From Streptomyces sp. SAI-135 (GTDB taxonomy: Bacteria; Actinomycetota; Actinomycetes; Streptomycetales; Streptomycetaceae), in NCBI RefSeq assembly GCF_029893805.1, contig NZ_JARXYP010000002.1, positions 8,680,001 to 8,744,000 of the forward strand: 64,000 bases of DNA, given 5' to 3'. Below are positions 7,938-17,154 of the stretch, one piece after another. Within the stretch, counting starts at the first letter, position 1; each line of letters begins with the position of its first letter. The notes under the pieces are model-generated. The model ran no database searches. It had not been told where the DNA came from and saw only the letters and a list, made by a program, of their open reading frames with translations. The translations under genes and the position numbers were made by a program.

Positions 7938-9366
7938 TCAGCCGGCGGGGACGTCGTCGTGGAACGTCGTGCCCGCACCGCGGTACGCCGTCACCTTGGA
8001 GGCGACCTGTGCCGGTGTGAGGACCTGGTCCTTGACGTGCAGGACGTAGTCGACCTGCTCGTCGTAGGCCCGTGAGGTGCTGCTGGTCAGACCGCCGAAG
8101 TCGATCAGCCACTGGTTGAAGTTGATGGACATGGGCCGCTCGGGCAGATACGCGGCGTCATGGGTGCCGAAGAGCCGGCCGTCGACGTAGTACTTGATGC
8201 TGCTGTTGTCGATGGTCAGCACGAGGTCGTGCCAGCCGGCGTAGCTCTGGCGGCTCTCGCTGTGCTGGTTGACCGCCACCCAGGGATCGGCCTGGTAGGT
8301 CTCCCAGGACGTCGTGTAGAGGATGTTGGACGGCTCTCCCCAGCCGCCGTTGGGCAGGTACTCGAAGTCGTACTCGGCGTAGTCGTCCGCCAGGGGTGCC
8401 TTGAGGTCGTTGATGGTGAAGAAGGTCTGGACGAGGTGGTCGCCGTCCGGCCCGGACCTGGGCGCGTCGCTGAACCTGACGCGGGCCGCGTAGGTCCCGT
8501 TCTTGAACTTCATCGACTTGGTGAGGATCTCGGTCTGTTCGGTGCTCGCCCCGGTGCCGGCGGTCGAGGTCTCCAGGTTCATGACGGAGTTGCCGCTGAC
8601 CGTGGAGAACGTGACGTTCTCGGGGGCCCAGGTGGCGCCGGAGACGCCGGGGCCACCGGAGTTGGAGCGTACGCTCCAGCCGTTCGCCGAGATCCTCGGG
8701 TCGGTGTGGCTGGTGTAGTTGAAGTCGTCGAACAGCGTGGCGCCGCCGGTCGGAGGGTCGGTGGGCGGATCCGTGGGCGGGTTCGTCGGGTCGTTGCCCG
8801 CGGGCGCCTGGCCCCACAGGGGTGGTGCCGGCCAGTTGCGCCGTGACCTTGGACCAGTCGGCGTACGAGGTCTGCGAGGCGCCGAAGGAGTAGTCGTCGC
8901 TCTGGTTCAGCGGTGCCCATGTCGACTGGTAGAAGCGCAGTTGCATGTCGCCGGTGTCCGCGCCCGGCGTGAGAGAGCCGGCCCCCGAGGTGAAGCCGAT
9001 CTCCAGGTAACGGTCCGCCGTGGCGGTGGGGTTGGCGAGCGTGCCGAAGGTGCCCGTGATGTTGGCGCAGCCCTTGACGGCCCAGGAACAGGCGAAGCGG
9101 TAGGTCGCGTTCGCCGAGTCCGCCTTGAAGTAGTAGCGGAGCTTGACGCTTTGCAGGGCGACGCTGTTGGTGCCGGTGTTCCTGACCTTGAACCAGGGTT
9201 CCGCCTGATCCGCTCGGGCCCCGGAGGCGCTGGTCCGGTACTGGACGCTCAGGCCGTCGGTGGCCGCGTTCGCGGTGGCCGGGAGTGCGGTGAGCGCGGC
9301 GGCACCCATACCTACGGCGAGGGCGGCGGCCGCGGTGGCACGCAGCCGGTTCGTGGTGGATCTCAT
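7938..9366 (-). pseudogene. Secreted CBM3-GH16 glycosidase, broken by a +1 frameshift
   Basis: A secreted two-domain glycosidase read in two frames. Codons from 9366 encode a Sec signal peptide (about 1-35, ending ATANAA) and a CBM3 cellulose-binding module (about 38-180). At the four-G tract 8819-8822 the frame changes. The other frame continues the CBM end (LWGQAPAGNDP), a Pro-Thr linker (NPPTDPPTDPPT) and a catalytic domain with the GH16 signature EYDFEY, ending at 7938. Removing one G restores one uninterrupted protein of about 475 residues. Substrate is probably a beta-glucan. A sequencing error is possible because the lesion is in a homopolymer and both halves look well conserved. The HutC-type regulator at 9740 is divergent. 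Confidence 0.82.
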
Positions 9367-9520
9367 CGTTGTTCCCTCCAGAAGGTGGGGGTGATTCTGG
9401 GAATGGGACAGGTGTGCGTCAGGGGTGGTGCGCTACGCCGAGTGCGGGTGGGGCCGTCGAGCGTGAAGTCGCCGGACGGGAAGGCGGCTTCGGTGGGGCG
9501 GGGGATGAGGTCGGGCCACC

Positions 9521-9543
9521 TGACCAGTTGAGGTCACTGGTCA
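9521..9543. promoter_or_regulatory. Operator dyad upstream of the GH16 gene
   Basis: TGACCAGT (9521-9528) and ACTGGTCA (9536-9543) form a perfect eight-base inverted repeat around a seven-base spacer. The same half-site recurs at 9688-9708 next to the GntR gene. The half-sequence resembles the TGGTC core of HutC/DasR-type operators. It is a likely binding site for the 9740 regulator. Confidence 0.7.
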
Positions 9544-9687
9544 GTTCGCCTGTTGAGGTGAGGACGAAGGTGGCATAGACCAATTGCGCCGTCAACCCCC
9601 GCCGCACACAGGGGTTTTGTCGTGCTGGGTGACGTTCATCGATGGTCTGCGGCTACACTTCGCTCGCCGGCAGGGGAAACCAGCAGG

Positions 9688-9708
9688 TGACCACTGGTCA
9701 ACTGGTCA
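9688..9708. promoter_or_regulatory. Operator dyad in the GntR leader
   Basis: TGACCACTGGTCA (9688-9700) is a palindrome with a single central base, followed directly by a second ACTGGTCA (9701-9708), giving two tandem copies of that octamer. It lies 32-52 bases before the GntR start codon, so it would suit autorepression. A weak -10-like TACACT sits at 9654-9659. Confidence 0.7.
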
Positions 9709-9739
9709 GCTGAGGGCATGGGGGCAGGAGGGGGTACGC

Positions 9740-10579
9740 ATGAAGGCCGACGCACCCGGCGCGGTACTCAAACGTGAGCGCGTCCGCGACTTCCTCCTCG
9801 ACCTCGTGGAGTCCCATCGCCCCGGGGACGCCATCCCCTCCGAGCGTGTCCTGTGCGTGCAACTCGAAGTCTCCCGCCCGACCCTGCGCGCGGCGGTGGA
9901 CGAGCTCGTCGCCGCGGGCCTGTTGGTACGGGAACACGGCCGGGGCATGTTCGTCGCCCCCGAGAAGATCACTCAGGAACTCGTCTCCGCCGAGCGGTCC
10001 ATGACCGTGCCGCAGGCCGCCGGCGCCTGGTCTAGCCGTCTGCTGGAGTTCGTCACCATCCCGGCCGGCGCGCGCGTGGGCCGCAAGCTGCGGATCTCGC
10101 CCGCTGCCGAGATCGTGTACGTCGCGCGACTGCGCCTCGTCGACGGCGCCCCCATGGCCATCGAGCACCTGCACATCAGAGCCGAGCTGGTCCCCACCCT
10201 GTCCGCTCAGGAACTGGAGGCCGGCGACCTCTACGAACACCTGCGCCGGCAGCACGGGGTGCACGTCCAGGAGGCCGTACAGGCCATCGAGCCCACCGTC
10301 GTCACCCGCGCCGAGGCAGAACTGCTCGATGTGCCCGAGCTGTCCCCGGCCCTGCTCTTCGAACGGCTCACCTCCGACACCAGGGGTCAGCCCGTCGAGT
10401 ACGTCCATTCCCTCTACCGCGGTGACCGCTACCGGATCGTCTCCAGGCTCACCCTCGGTCCCGCGGTCACCGCACCAGCCGACCGGCTGGGACATCACCC
10501 GGGCATCCCCCCGGGCGACTTCGCCCACCGGGACGCCGTCGCGTCCTCGACACGGGGGGACATTCAGGCGGGGCCGTGA
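9740..10579 (+). CDS. GntR-family (HutC subfamily) transcriptional regulator
   Basis: A 279-residue regulator with an N-terminal winged helix (about 10-75: IPSERVLCVQLEVSRPTLRAAVDELVAAGLLVREHGRGMFV without gaps in the fold) and a UTRA effector domain (about 95-240), including IVYVARLRLVDGAPMAIEHLH-type strands. HutC-type regulators sense sugars or organic acids. The ATG at 9740 follows a purine-rich GGGGCAGGAGGGGG. Its divergence from the CBM3-GH16 gene and the shared ACTGGTCA repeats suggest it represses the glycosidase until a released oligosaccharide binds. About 35 C-terminal residues are rich in His and Pro and lie beyond the domain. Confidence 0.87.
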   Translation: MKADAPGAVLKRERVRDFLLDLVESHRPGDAIPSERVLCVQLEVSRPTLRAAVDELVAAGLLVREHGRGMFVAPEKITQELVSAERSMTVPQAAGAWSSRLLEFVTIPAGARVGRKLRISPAAEIVYVARLRLVDGAPMAIEHLHIRAELVPTLSAQELEAGDLYEHLRRQHGVHVQEAVQAIEPTVVTRAEAELLDVPELSPALLFERLTSDTRGQPVEYVHSLYRGDRYRIVSRLTLGPAVTAPADRLGHHPGIPPGDFAHRDAVASSTRGDIQAGP

Positions 10580-10624
10580 GGTGGTGCGGCTGTACGACAG
10601 CGGCGCCCGCGCAGGGACCGCCCC

Positions 10625-10640
10625 GCTCTCCCGCGAGAGC
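10625..10640. terminator. Hairpin between convergent genes
   Basis: GCTCTC, loop CCGC, then GAGAGC gives a six-pair stem in the 86-base gap between the convergent GntR and 10666 genes. No U-tract is visible, as is usual in streptomycetes. Confidence 0.4.
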
Positions 10641-10665
10641 CAGACTCCCTTGGGATCTCAGGTCG

Positions 10666-11289
10666 TCAGAACTCCCGTACAGGCTCGACACCCGGCGGGA
10701 ATCCGTAGATCCCGGGAGCGGTGACGGAGTCGTCCTCGATCAGTGGCGGGCAGACGCTCCAGTCGGCGGCGATGCGCATCACCTCCTGCTCCGTCGGCAT
10801 GGCGGCGTGCCAGGCGTCCCATTCGGCGTCTCCCCAGTCCTGCCGGACCTCCTCGCGCCCGACCAGCCCGACACCGAGCTCCCGTTCGACGGCGGTGGGC
10901 TCTCCCTGGCGCAGGGGGACCTCACCGCTCATCCCGATGTAACAGTAGGCGCGGGTCAGTTCACCGGATTCGACCCTGGCCCAGGCGTGGTACTCGCCGA
11001 CCCGGTCGGTGGCGAAGAACTGGAGATCCCCGACGTGTGCGGCCAGCGTCCGCAGCCAGGTGGGAAAGTCCGGGCGGGCGGGATCGGTCCCGTGCGGGAG
11101 ATGGATCCTGCCGTGGGCGAGTGTCCACTCGGGGACCGGTCTGGCCACGAACACACCTTGCCGGTAGGCGAGTTCGGTGCCCGTTGCCCAGTCGATGCGT
11201 TGTCGGTGTCGTAGATCGAGGGCATCGGCCACCTCCTCCGGCCCGGCGTCCCGCACCGCGAGCCATGACGTCTTGAACCCGAAGGACAT
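10666..11289 (-). CDS. Conserved hypothetical protein
   Basis: A 207-residue cytoplasmic protein I do not recognise beyond a likely actinobacterial conserved family. The ATG at 11289 (MSFGFKTSWLAV) was preferred over the longer frame because the extra upstream residues look non-coding. It is Trp-rich (WTLAHGRIHLPHG, TWLRTLAAHVGD, DWGDAEWDAW). The section FFATDRVGEYHAWARVESG followed by YCYIGMSGE (about residues 90-125) looks like a beta-sheet typical of SMI1/KNR4-like or similar folds, but this is only an impression. It is convergent with the GntR gene. Confidence 0.62.
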   Translation of the reverse strand: MSFGFKTSWLAVRDAGPEEVADALDLRHRQRIDWATGTELAYRQGVFVARPVPEWTLAHGRIHLPHGTDPARPDFPTWLRTLAAHVGDLQFFATDRVGEYHAWARVESGELTRAYCYIGMSGEVPLRQGEPTAVERELGVGLVGREEVRQDWGDAEWDAWHAAMPTEQEVMRIAADWSVCPPLIEDDSVTAPGIYGFPPGVEPVREF

Positions 11290-11604
11290 GAACCCTCCCG
11301 TCGTGGTGTCTCTGAACCCGCCCGAACCCTGCGGGATCATCGCAGGCGGCACTGACAAAGGCACCCGTGCACAGGTGAGCGGCGCGCAGACCGCGCTCGC
11401 CGACTACGACAACAGCAAGCGCACCAAGACCGTCCACCCCCGCGGCACATCACCCGCAAGGCTGCGCAGCGCAGCCGGGTCCGTCCCTTCCACCGACCAA
11501 GGAGCTGACGCTCGCGACTTTGGTCGGGGATGCCGCTACCTCAGGACGACTGCGCGTTCTCCCGCACCGGTTGAGGGTGGAGCTTCGTCCGTCGAGGAGG
11601 CAGT
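11290..11604. other. Intergenic region between divergent genes
   Basis: About 315 bases between the divergent 11289 and 11605 genes. No convincing coding frame or clear dyad was seen. It must hold both promoters. GAGGAGG just before 11605 is the ribosome binding site for the beta-helix protein. Confidence 0.5.
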
Positions 11605-13599
11605 GTGGCGATCTTCCGTACCCGGACCGGTACAGGTGTGACGGCGCAGGCGGCGGTGGCCGTCGGGTTGGTGATGGCGGCCATGCCGGCTTCGGTGGCC
11701 GCTGCGCCGCCCGCCGCGGCGGCTCCCACGCAGTTGTACGTGGCCCCCTGGGGCAAGGACTCCTGGCCCGGCACCCTGGAGCGCCCTTTTGCCACACCGG
11801 CACGCGCGCAAAGGGCCGTTCGCGCCCGGGTGTCGCGGATGACGGCGGATGTGGTGGTGAACCTGCGCGGAGGGACGTACCGCCTCAAGGCGCCGCTGCG
11901 TCTGTCGGAGGCCGCGGGGGATTCCGGCCGTGGCGGGCACCGGGTGATCTACCAGGCGTACGGGTACGGCACACCGCGGCAGGAGCGGGTGACGATCAGT
12001 GGCGGCCGCCGGATCTCCCAGTGGCGGCCGGAGCGGCAACTCAAGGGCTTCTGGCGTGCGGACGTGGGGGGACTCGAGACCCGCCAGCTCTACGTCGAGG
12101 ACCGGCGTGCCACGCGGCTCACCCGCCAGGGCGCGGGCTTTTCGGGCACGTTGAAGGCGACCAGGACCGGTTACGTCACCACCAGTACCGTCCCGCGGAC
12201 CTGGCGACGTCCCGGCGACATCGAGTTCGTCTACCGGTCCGGCTATCTGGAAGGCCGTTGCGGAGTCGCGGGGGTCTCCGCAAGGGGCCGCCAAACCACC
12301 ATCACCATGGACCAGCCGTGCTGGCACCTGGCCCAAACACTGTACGGGGGATCGGAGTTGCTCGAAGCGCCGGACAGCGTGGAGAACTCACCCACCTTCG
12401 CACGCAAGCCCGGCAGCTGGTATCTCGACCGCTCCCGGCCCGGACACCACGCGTTGTTCTACCTGCCGCGGCCCGGGGAGGACATGCGCCGCGCCAAGGT
12501 GGTCGCCCCGGTCCTGGAGTCCCTGCTCACCGGCACCGGTCGGCCGGGCCGGCCCCTCCACGACATCGGCGTGCGCGGCCTGACGTTCGCCCACGCCACC
12601 TGGCTGGCGCCGAGCGAACCCGCCGGGTTCGCCTCCGCGTGGAGCATGTACCTGCGGCCCGGCAAGGGCGACGACGCGACGCTGCTGACGGTGCCCGGCA
12701 CGGTCGCCTTCCACGCGGCCGAGCGGATCACCCTGGAGGGCAACCGGTTCACCCACCTGGGCGCCCAGGCACTGGAGTTGTCCCGGAACAGCTCGTACAA
12801 CGTCGTCGACGGCAATGTCATCAGCGATGTCTCCGACGGCGGCATCCTGATGGGCGTGGTCCCTCCCGACCGGAAGGGGATCAACCGCGGCAACCGCGTC
12901 ACCAACAACTGGATTCACCACATCGGCGCGGAGTACCGCGCGGCCTCCGGCATCTGGGACACCGCCACCCGGCAGACCACCCTCGCGCGCAACCAGGTCA
13001 ACGACGTGCCCTACAGCGGCATCCTCTCCGGGCCGGGCGACGACCTGCGGGGCGTCATGCGCCACAACCGCATCGTGAACAACCGGGTCTTCGCGACGAA
13101 CCGGCTCCTCGAGGACGGAGGCGGCATCTACCTGCGCGGCGAACAGGGCACCTCCTTCGCCGACGGGGCCGTCATCAGCGGCAACGCGGTCACCTCCAGC
13201 AAGCACGGCGACTGGAAGGTCGGCATCTACACCGACGACAGCACCAACTGGGCCACCGTGGACGGCAACGCGGTCTACGACTACGTCGCCTCGATCGGCG
13301 GGTGCAGCGAGGAATGGGGGGACCGCCCCGTCCAGAACGTGCGCTACCGCGGCAACTTCTGGGACGACGCCGTACCCGCATGGGTCGCACGACGGGACTA
13401 CCCCGGAGCCTGGCCCCCGGCCAACAAGGAGAACCCGGAGGAAGGCTGCGGCGATCCCCACCGCCTCACCTTCGCCGGCAACACCCTGCTGCCGCCGCAC
13501 GCCCCCGGCCCCGCCTGCGCCGCCCACACCGCCTGCGCCGCCATCCTGACGAACGCCGGGCCCCTCCCGTCCTACCGGCAGCGCTGGGGCATGCCGTGA
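11605..13599 (+). CDS. Secreted right-handed parallel beta-helix protein
   Basis: A 664-residue exported protein. The GTG start at 11605 follows GAGGAGG and gives a signal peptide (about 1-40, VAVGLVMAAMPASVAAA then an Ala-rich cleavage region). The mature N-terminus QLYVAPWGKDSWPGTLERPF is typical of pectate-lyase-like beta-helix proteins. Many turns of the Asn-rich coil are visible from about 370: VDGNVISDVSDGGI, NRVTNNWIHHI, ARNQVNDVPYSGI, HNRIVNNRV, VISGNAVTSS. Four cysteines late in the chain could form disulfides. It is probably a polysaccharide lyase or glycosidase; the exact enzyme class cannot be told. The stop lies four bases from the stop of the convergent 13604 gene. Confidence 0.85.
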   Translation: MAIFRTRTGTGVTAQAAVAVGLVMAAMPASVAAAPPAAAAPTQLYVAPWGKDSWPGTLERPFATPARAQRAVRARVSRMTADVVVNLRGGTYRLKAPLRLSEAAGDSGRGGHRVIYQAYGYGTPRQERVTISGGRRISQWRPERQLKGFWRADVGGLETRQLYVEDRRATRLTRQGAGFSGTLKATRTGYVTTSTVPRTWRRPGDIEFVYRSGYLEGRCGVAGVSARGRQTTITMDQPCWHLAQTLYGGSELLEAPDSVENSPTFARKPGSWYLDRSRPGHHALFYLPRPGEDMRRAKVVAPVLESLLTGTGRPGRPLHDIGVRGLTFAHATWLAPSEPAGFASAWSMYLRPGKGDDATLLTVPGTVAFHAAERITLEGNRFTHLGAQALELSRNSSYNVVDGNVISDVSDGGILMGVVPPDRKGINRGNRVTNNWIHHIGAEYRAASGIWDTATRQTTLARNQVNDVPYSGILSGPGDDLRGVMRHNRIVNNRVFATNRLLEDGGGIYLRGEQGTSFADGAVISGNAVTSSKHGDWKVGIYTDDSTNWATVDGNAVYDYVASIGGCSEEWGDRPVQNVRYRGNFWDDAVPAWVARRDYPGAWPPANKENPEEGCGDPHRLTFAGNTLLPPHAPGPACAAHTACAAILTNAGPLPSYRQRWGMP

Positions 13600-13603
13600 C
13601 GGA

Positions 13604-14107
13604 TCAGTGCTCCTGGACTCCGGTGCTGTCGTGGATGAACAACGTGCGGGTGTCCGAGGAGCTGTAGCGCTCCTTGAAGGCGAAGTCGTCCGCGGTACCC
13701 GCCACCGGGGCGTCCGGTGGCTCCATGTACAGGACGTATGTCTTGGCCGTGTCGGTCTCGCTCTCGAGCTGGATCCATCCCTGGTAGCCCGGCGCGGGGA
13801 ACGTACCGGTGGCCTTGACGGTGACCGCACTGGGGGAGCGGACGACCTCGAACTGGGCGGTACCGAGCTCCAGACGCTTGCAACCGCCCTCCTTCCACCG
13901 CTTGAACAGGTCGATCCACTCCTGCGGCCACGGCCCGCCGAGAGCGGTGGGCGGCATGGTCCCGCCCTCCAGACGGTCGACGATGTGTTCGGCGTGCTCG
14001 ACGACGTCGTCGTACTCCCACAGATTCATGCCGTGCGGGATCATGTGGTCGCGGTCCGTCGCGCTGAACATCGGCCGGATGTGCAGCTCGTACACCGGTG
14101 TGCGCAT
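13604..14107 (-). CDS. Cytochrome-like small protein coupled to tyrosinase
   Basis: A 167-residue protein starting MRTPVYELHIRPMF. The first 75 residues follow the layout of a monohaem cytochrome-like domain seen in actinobacterial hypotheticals (IRPMF, GMNLWEYDDVVEHAEHIVDRL, GTMPPTALGGPWPQEWIDLFKRW), but there is no CxxCH, so covalent haem is not expected. The rest is beta-rich (YQGWIQLESETDTAKTYVLY). Its start codon overlaps the tyrosinase stop (TGATG), so both are made together. A role in copper loading or oxidation-substrate handling is inference from the coupling only. It is not homologous in any obvious way to MelC1. Confidence 0.7.
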   Translation of the reverse strand: MRTPVYELHIRPMFSATDRDHMIPHGMNLWEYDDVVEHAEHIVDRLEGGTMPPTALGGPWPQEWIDLFKRWKEGGCKRLELGTAQFEVVRSPSAVTVKATGTFPAPGYQGWIQLESETDTAKTYVLYMEPPDAPVAGTADDFAFKERYSSSDTRTLFIHDSTGVQEH

Positions 14108-15390
14108 CAGGAGTACACCTCCATGCGCACGTCCTTCAGCTCGACCTCGTCGAGCGGCGGAACGGGGTGCGGAGGTATGCCGGTCGGGCTGGGAGCGGGG
14201 ATGAACTGCAGGGTGAACGCGAGGTCTGCGCCGTCCGCCCCCAGGGAGTCGAGCGTGGACGTGACATCGAAGCGCGCCGTACGCGAGACGGGGTGGTGCG
14301 CGACGGCTGGACCGTCGTGGTCGTGGTGCCCGTGCGGGTGGGCCCGCCACAAGGTCACGTAGCCGGCTCCGAAACGACGCGAGAACTCGCTGTCGTCGGG
14401 CTGGAACGGCACGTCGGAGGGGTGCAGGAAGCCGCGCAGCATGTAGGTCCCGGTGTTCGGCACCTTGAGCTCGTCGAGCCGCACGAGCAGTCGCTGCCCC
14501 CGTGTCTCGGGCACCGAGAACCCGAGGCGTGCGACCTCCTTGTCGCGGAGCTCCGTGACGAGGTCGGTGTTCGCGTCGAGTGGGGTGAGCGGCTGCGTCG
14601 CCAGCAGCGAGGGCGGGAACGGGGGCGGCGGCGGCACGGGCACCGCGAAGGCCTCTTTGAGCTGGTCGTTGTACTCGTACTCGTAGTCCAGGCCCACCGT
14701 GTCGGTGAAGTCGGAGACCTTGTTCCTGGGCTGCGAGGTGAAGCCGCGCAGCACGTGGTCCGGCGAGGTCAGGGGCGGCGAGCCGTTGCGGTGCTGCCAC
14801 TCCGCCCACATCAGGTCGATGAAGCAGTGGAAGCTGAAGTAGAGCGGGTCCTCGGCCGCTGTCGAGGGGTTCGCCATCAGCCCGCCGATGTAGAAGCCGT
14901 GCATGGTGTCGTGCGGACCGCTCTCCAGGCGTCCCGCGTCTCCGAGAAGATCTCCGTCCGGGTAGCCGGCGAACTCCTTCTGGTCCGTCTCCATGGTGAC
15001 GATCTGACGCGTGTTCGGTGGCAGCGTGGCGGGCGCGGAGCTGCGGGGGGCCTTCAGTCCCGGCTTCTTGAAGGCGAGGGGGAACTTCTCGGGGGTCTGC
15101 TCGCTCATCCAGTCCCAGTAGGGGACGGTGACGTTCTGGGTGCGCGGTGGGTCGGCTTCCTGGAGCAGCTTCTCGAAGTAGTGCAGATGCGCCCGGTGCC
15201 AGGGCAGGAAGAGGTCGCTGCCGTGCTCGCAGGGGCCCGCCGATCCGTTGTGCAGAGCTGCCTGGAACGCGTAGCCGCTCGGATCGTCCTCGTTCGCGTC
15301 CGAACGCTCCCGCAGAATGCCGAGCGCGTGGATGTAGTCGTCCAGTTCCGTGTCGGTGAGCGCGTTGATGTCTTTGCGGACCCTGGGCAT
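14107..15390 (-). CDS. Tyrosinase-superfamily copper oxidase
   Basis: A 427-residue type-3 copper enzyme (phenol oxidase superfamily). CuA ligands fit His47 (ALHNG), His56 (CEHGSDLF) and His65 (LPWHRAHLHYFE). CuB ligands fit the GPHDTMHGFYIGG pair and FSFHCFIDLMWAEW near 200. The C-terminal half (from about 250) is an extra beta-rich domain with a proline run (VPVPPPPPFPPS) and a His-rich loop RAHPHGHHDHDG that might bind copper. It is longer than the classical MelC2 of about 270 residues and lacks a signal peptide. The ATG at 15390 was chosen over 15477 because of GGGAGG upstream and family fit. The product could be a phenoxazinone-, aminophenol- or diphenol-oxidase-like enzyme. Confidence 0.85.
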   Translation of the reverse strand: MPRVRKDINALTDTELDDYIHALGILRERSDANEDDPSGYAFQAALHNGSAGPCEHGSDLFLPWHRAHLHYFEKLLQEADPPRTQNVTVPYWDWMSEQTPEKFPLAFKKPGLKAPRSSAPATLPPNTRQIVTMETDQKEFAGYPDGDLLGDAGRLESGPHDTMHGFYIGGLMANPSTAAEDPLYFSFHCFIDLMWAEWQHRNGSPPLTSPDHVLRGFTSQPRNKVSDFTDTVGLDYEYEYNDQLKEAFAVPVPPPPPFPPSLLATQPLTPLDANTDLVTELRDKEVARLGFSVPETRGQRLLVRLDELKVPNTGTYMLRGFLHPSDVPFQPDDSEFSRRFGAGYVTLWRAHPHGHHDHDGPAVAHHPVSRTARFDVTSTLDSLGADGADLAFTLQFIPAPSPTGIPPHPVPPLDEVELKDVRMEVYS

Positions 15391-15532
15391 GGTGCTGCCT
15401 CCCGTCGGGGTGCAGATGCGGGGCAGGCCGCCGGCCGGCTCAGCTTTCAGCATCGGACGGGAGGCAGGGTGTCGCAAACGGGGATGCGCTCGGGCCGATC
15501 CAGGGCCGGCGGCTCCCTACGACGGGTCACGT

Positions 15533-17014
15533 CTACGGTGCGATGCCCACTCCGTCGATCCGGCTCCACGCCTTCTCCTGCTGAGCCGTCATGGCCGGCC
15601 ACGCCAGTCCTTGCGGCCGGGGCTCGACGCGGGAGGCGTACGGCAGCGGGCGGAAGTCCGGGTCGTAGAAGCAGCCCGTGCCGTAGGTGCGGTCGTGGAA
15701 GGCGCAGGTGGCTGCGACGGACCGCGGCGTGGGCTTCTTGCCTGTGCGGACCCAGGTGGCCAGCGTGGCAATGGAGTTGGCGTACTCGGCGTTGCTCAGT
15801 TCGCTGTGCTCGTGTTCCGTGGTGAAGGTCTGGACGAGGTGCTTCGCCCGGTGGGCGCCTTCCAGCGTGGCCCGGTACGCGGCCTCGTGCTCGATGAAGG
15901 CGGTGGGGTCGTCGATGGCGTGCAGGGTGAGTACGGGGATCGTGACCCGGCCGGTGAGGTCGCTGTCGTAGGACAGGTCGCGCCGGGCCTCCGGGTCGGC
16001 GGAGAAGCGTTCGACACCTGCGTTGAGGGCCTTGTCGTCGTGTGAACCGGAATACCTGACGCCGGTGTTGCTGAAGGGGTTCCGGTCGCCGAGCCGGTCG
16101 TGCACGATGTCGCGGAACGTGAACACGGAGAACCGCAGGTGTGATTCGAGGGTCCGCTCCGGGATACGTGTGACCGCGAGTATGTCGTCGAGGTTGCGTT
16201 GTTGCAGAGCGGTGCGGTCCTGGGGGGCGGACGTGTACCCGGTGCACTCCTGCAGGCGGGCTCGCAGTCCTGCGGTGGTCAGGGTCGAGGTGGGCCGCAG
16301 TCCCTGCCACAGCGGGTACGGGGGTTCGGTGGGGCGGGGCAGGTTCTGGCAGTAGTACTGGTAGACCACACGGAGGTCGACGCGGTAGTCGTACCCGCGT
16401 GAGCCGCCGCCCAGGACCCCGTTCGTGAGCAGGGCACCGTCGTAGGAGCCGTGTCCGCCGAACACCTCGACGACCTTGGCGGCCACGTTTCCGCCCCAGG
16501 ACTGGCCGTGCACGAAGGTCCGCACCGGGTGGCCGAACTCGTGCACGAAGAGCCGGCGGACGTTCTCCGTGTCGGCCGCCGCCATGCGGGTTCCGTATCC
16601 TCCGCGGCGATAGGACGAGCCGGCCCAGGCGTATCCCTGGTCCACCATCACCGACCAGCGTTCCAGGTCGCCGAGACTGCGTTCGGGGTCGGATGCCTCG
16701 CCCAGGTCGGGGCCGCCGTGAGCGTGCACGACGAGCGAGCCGTTCCACTGCCGGGGGACGGCGATCGCGTAGTAGGCGCCGTTGGCGTCCTGGCCGGTGT
16801 AACAGGTGGCCTTCTGTGCCAGGTTCGCCGGGCAGGAGACCGGTGCGGGGGCCGGGTCGGTGGCCGCCTGGGCCGGGCCCATGCCGCTGAGTGATCCGGC
16901 GACGAGGGCTGTGACGCCGGCGGCCAGCGTGACGGAGCGTCGTGCGCGGGAACGGAGGAGACGGGGGAGGGAACGGGTCCGACCTGAGCGGTTCACAGCG
17001 GTGCTCCTGGACAT
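15533..17014 (-). CDS. Secreted alpha/beta-hydrolase (copy 1)
   Basis: A 493-residue exported esterase-like hydrolase. A twin-arginine-like N-terminus (RSRARRSVTLAAGVTALVAG, about 21-40) leads to signal cleavage after AQAA. The mature part starts CPANLAQKATCYTG and shows the fold: HAHGGPD oxyanion region, nucleophile Ser172 in GQSWGG, Asp in LHAIDDP, and His in TEHEHSEL. Several cysteines suggest disulfides. It ends SRIDGVGIAP, as does a clear paralogue at 44999-46453. The closest enzyme type I can suggest is a tannase- or feruloyl-esterase-like hydrolase; this is not certain. The gene is upstream of, and on the same strand as, tyrosinase with a 142-base gap. Confidence 0.85.
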   Translation of the reverse strand: MSRSTAVNRSGRTRSLPRLLRSRARRSVTLAAGVTALVAGSLSGMGPAQAATDPAPAPVSCPANLAQKATCYTGQDANGAYYAIAVPRQWNGSLVVHAHGGPDLGEASDPERSLGDLERWSVMVDQGYAWAGSSYRRGGYGTRMAAADTENVRRLFVHEFGHPVRTFVHGQSWGGNVAAKVVEVFGGHGSYDGALLTNGVLGGGSRGYDYRVDLRVVYQYYCQNLPRPTEPPYPLWQGLRPTSTLTTAGLRARLQECTGYTSAPQDRTALQQRNLDDILAVTRIPERTLESHLRFSVFTFRDIVHDRLGDRNPFSNTGVRYSGSHDDKALNAGVERFSADPEARRDLSYDSDLTGRVTIPVLTLHAIDDPTAFIEHEAAYRATLEGAHRAKHLVQTFTTEHEHSELSNAEYANSIATLATWVRTGKKPTPRSVAATCAFHDRTYGTGCFYDPDFRPLPYASRVEPRPQGLAWPAMTAQQEKAWSRIDGVGIAP

Positions 17015-17154
17015 CGGTGGCGCGCCGTCGCGCCGAGCGGTGCGATGTTAGGAACGCGCGCGTCGCCGCACTACGAGTCGCGCGATTGTGTTCATAGTGT
17101 CCGCGCGCAGAAGGCACCTGACGGCAGGTCGCACCCACCAGGGACATCGTTGAT

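Noticed and set aside
13604..14809. A 401-codon frame extending the cytochrome-like protein into tyrosinase
   Set aside because: The extension is the wrong-frame translation of the tyrosinase gene; the ATG at 14107 overlaps the tyrosinase stop.
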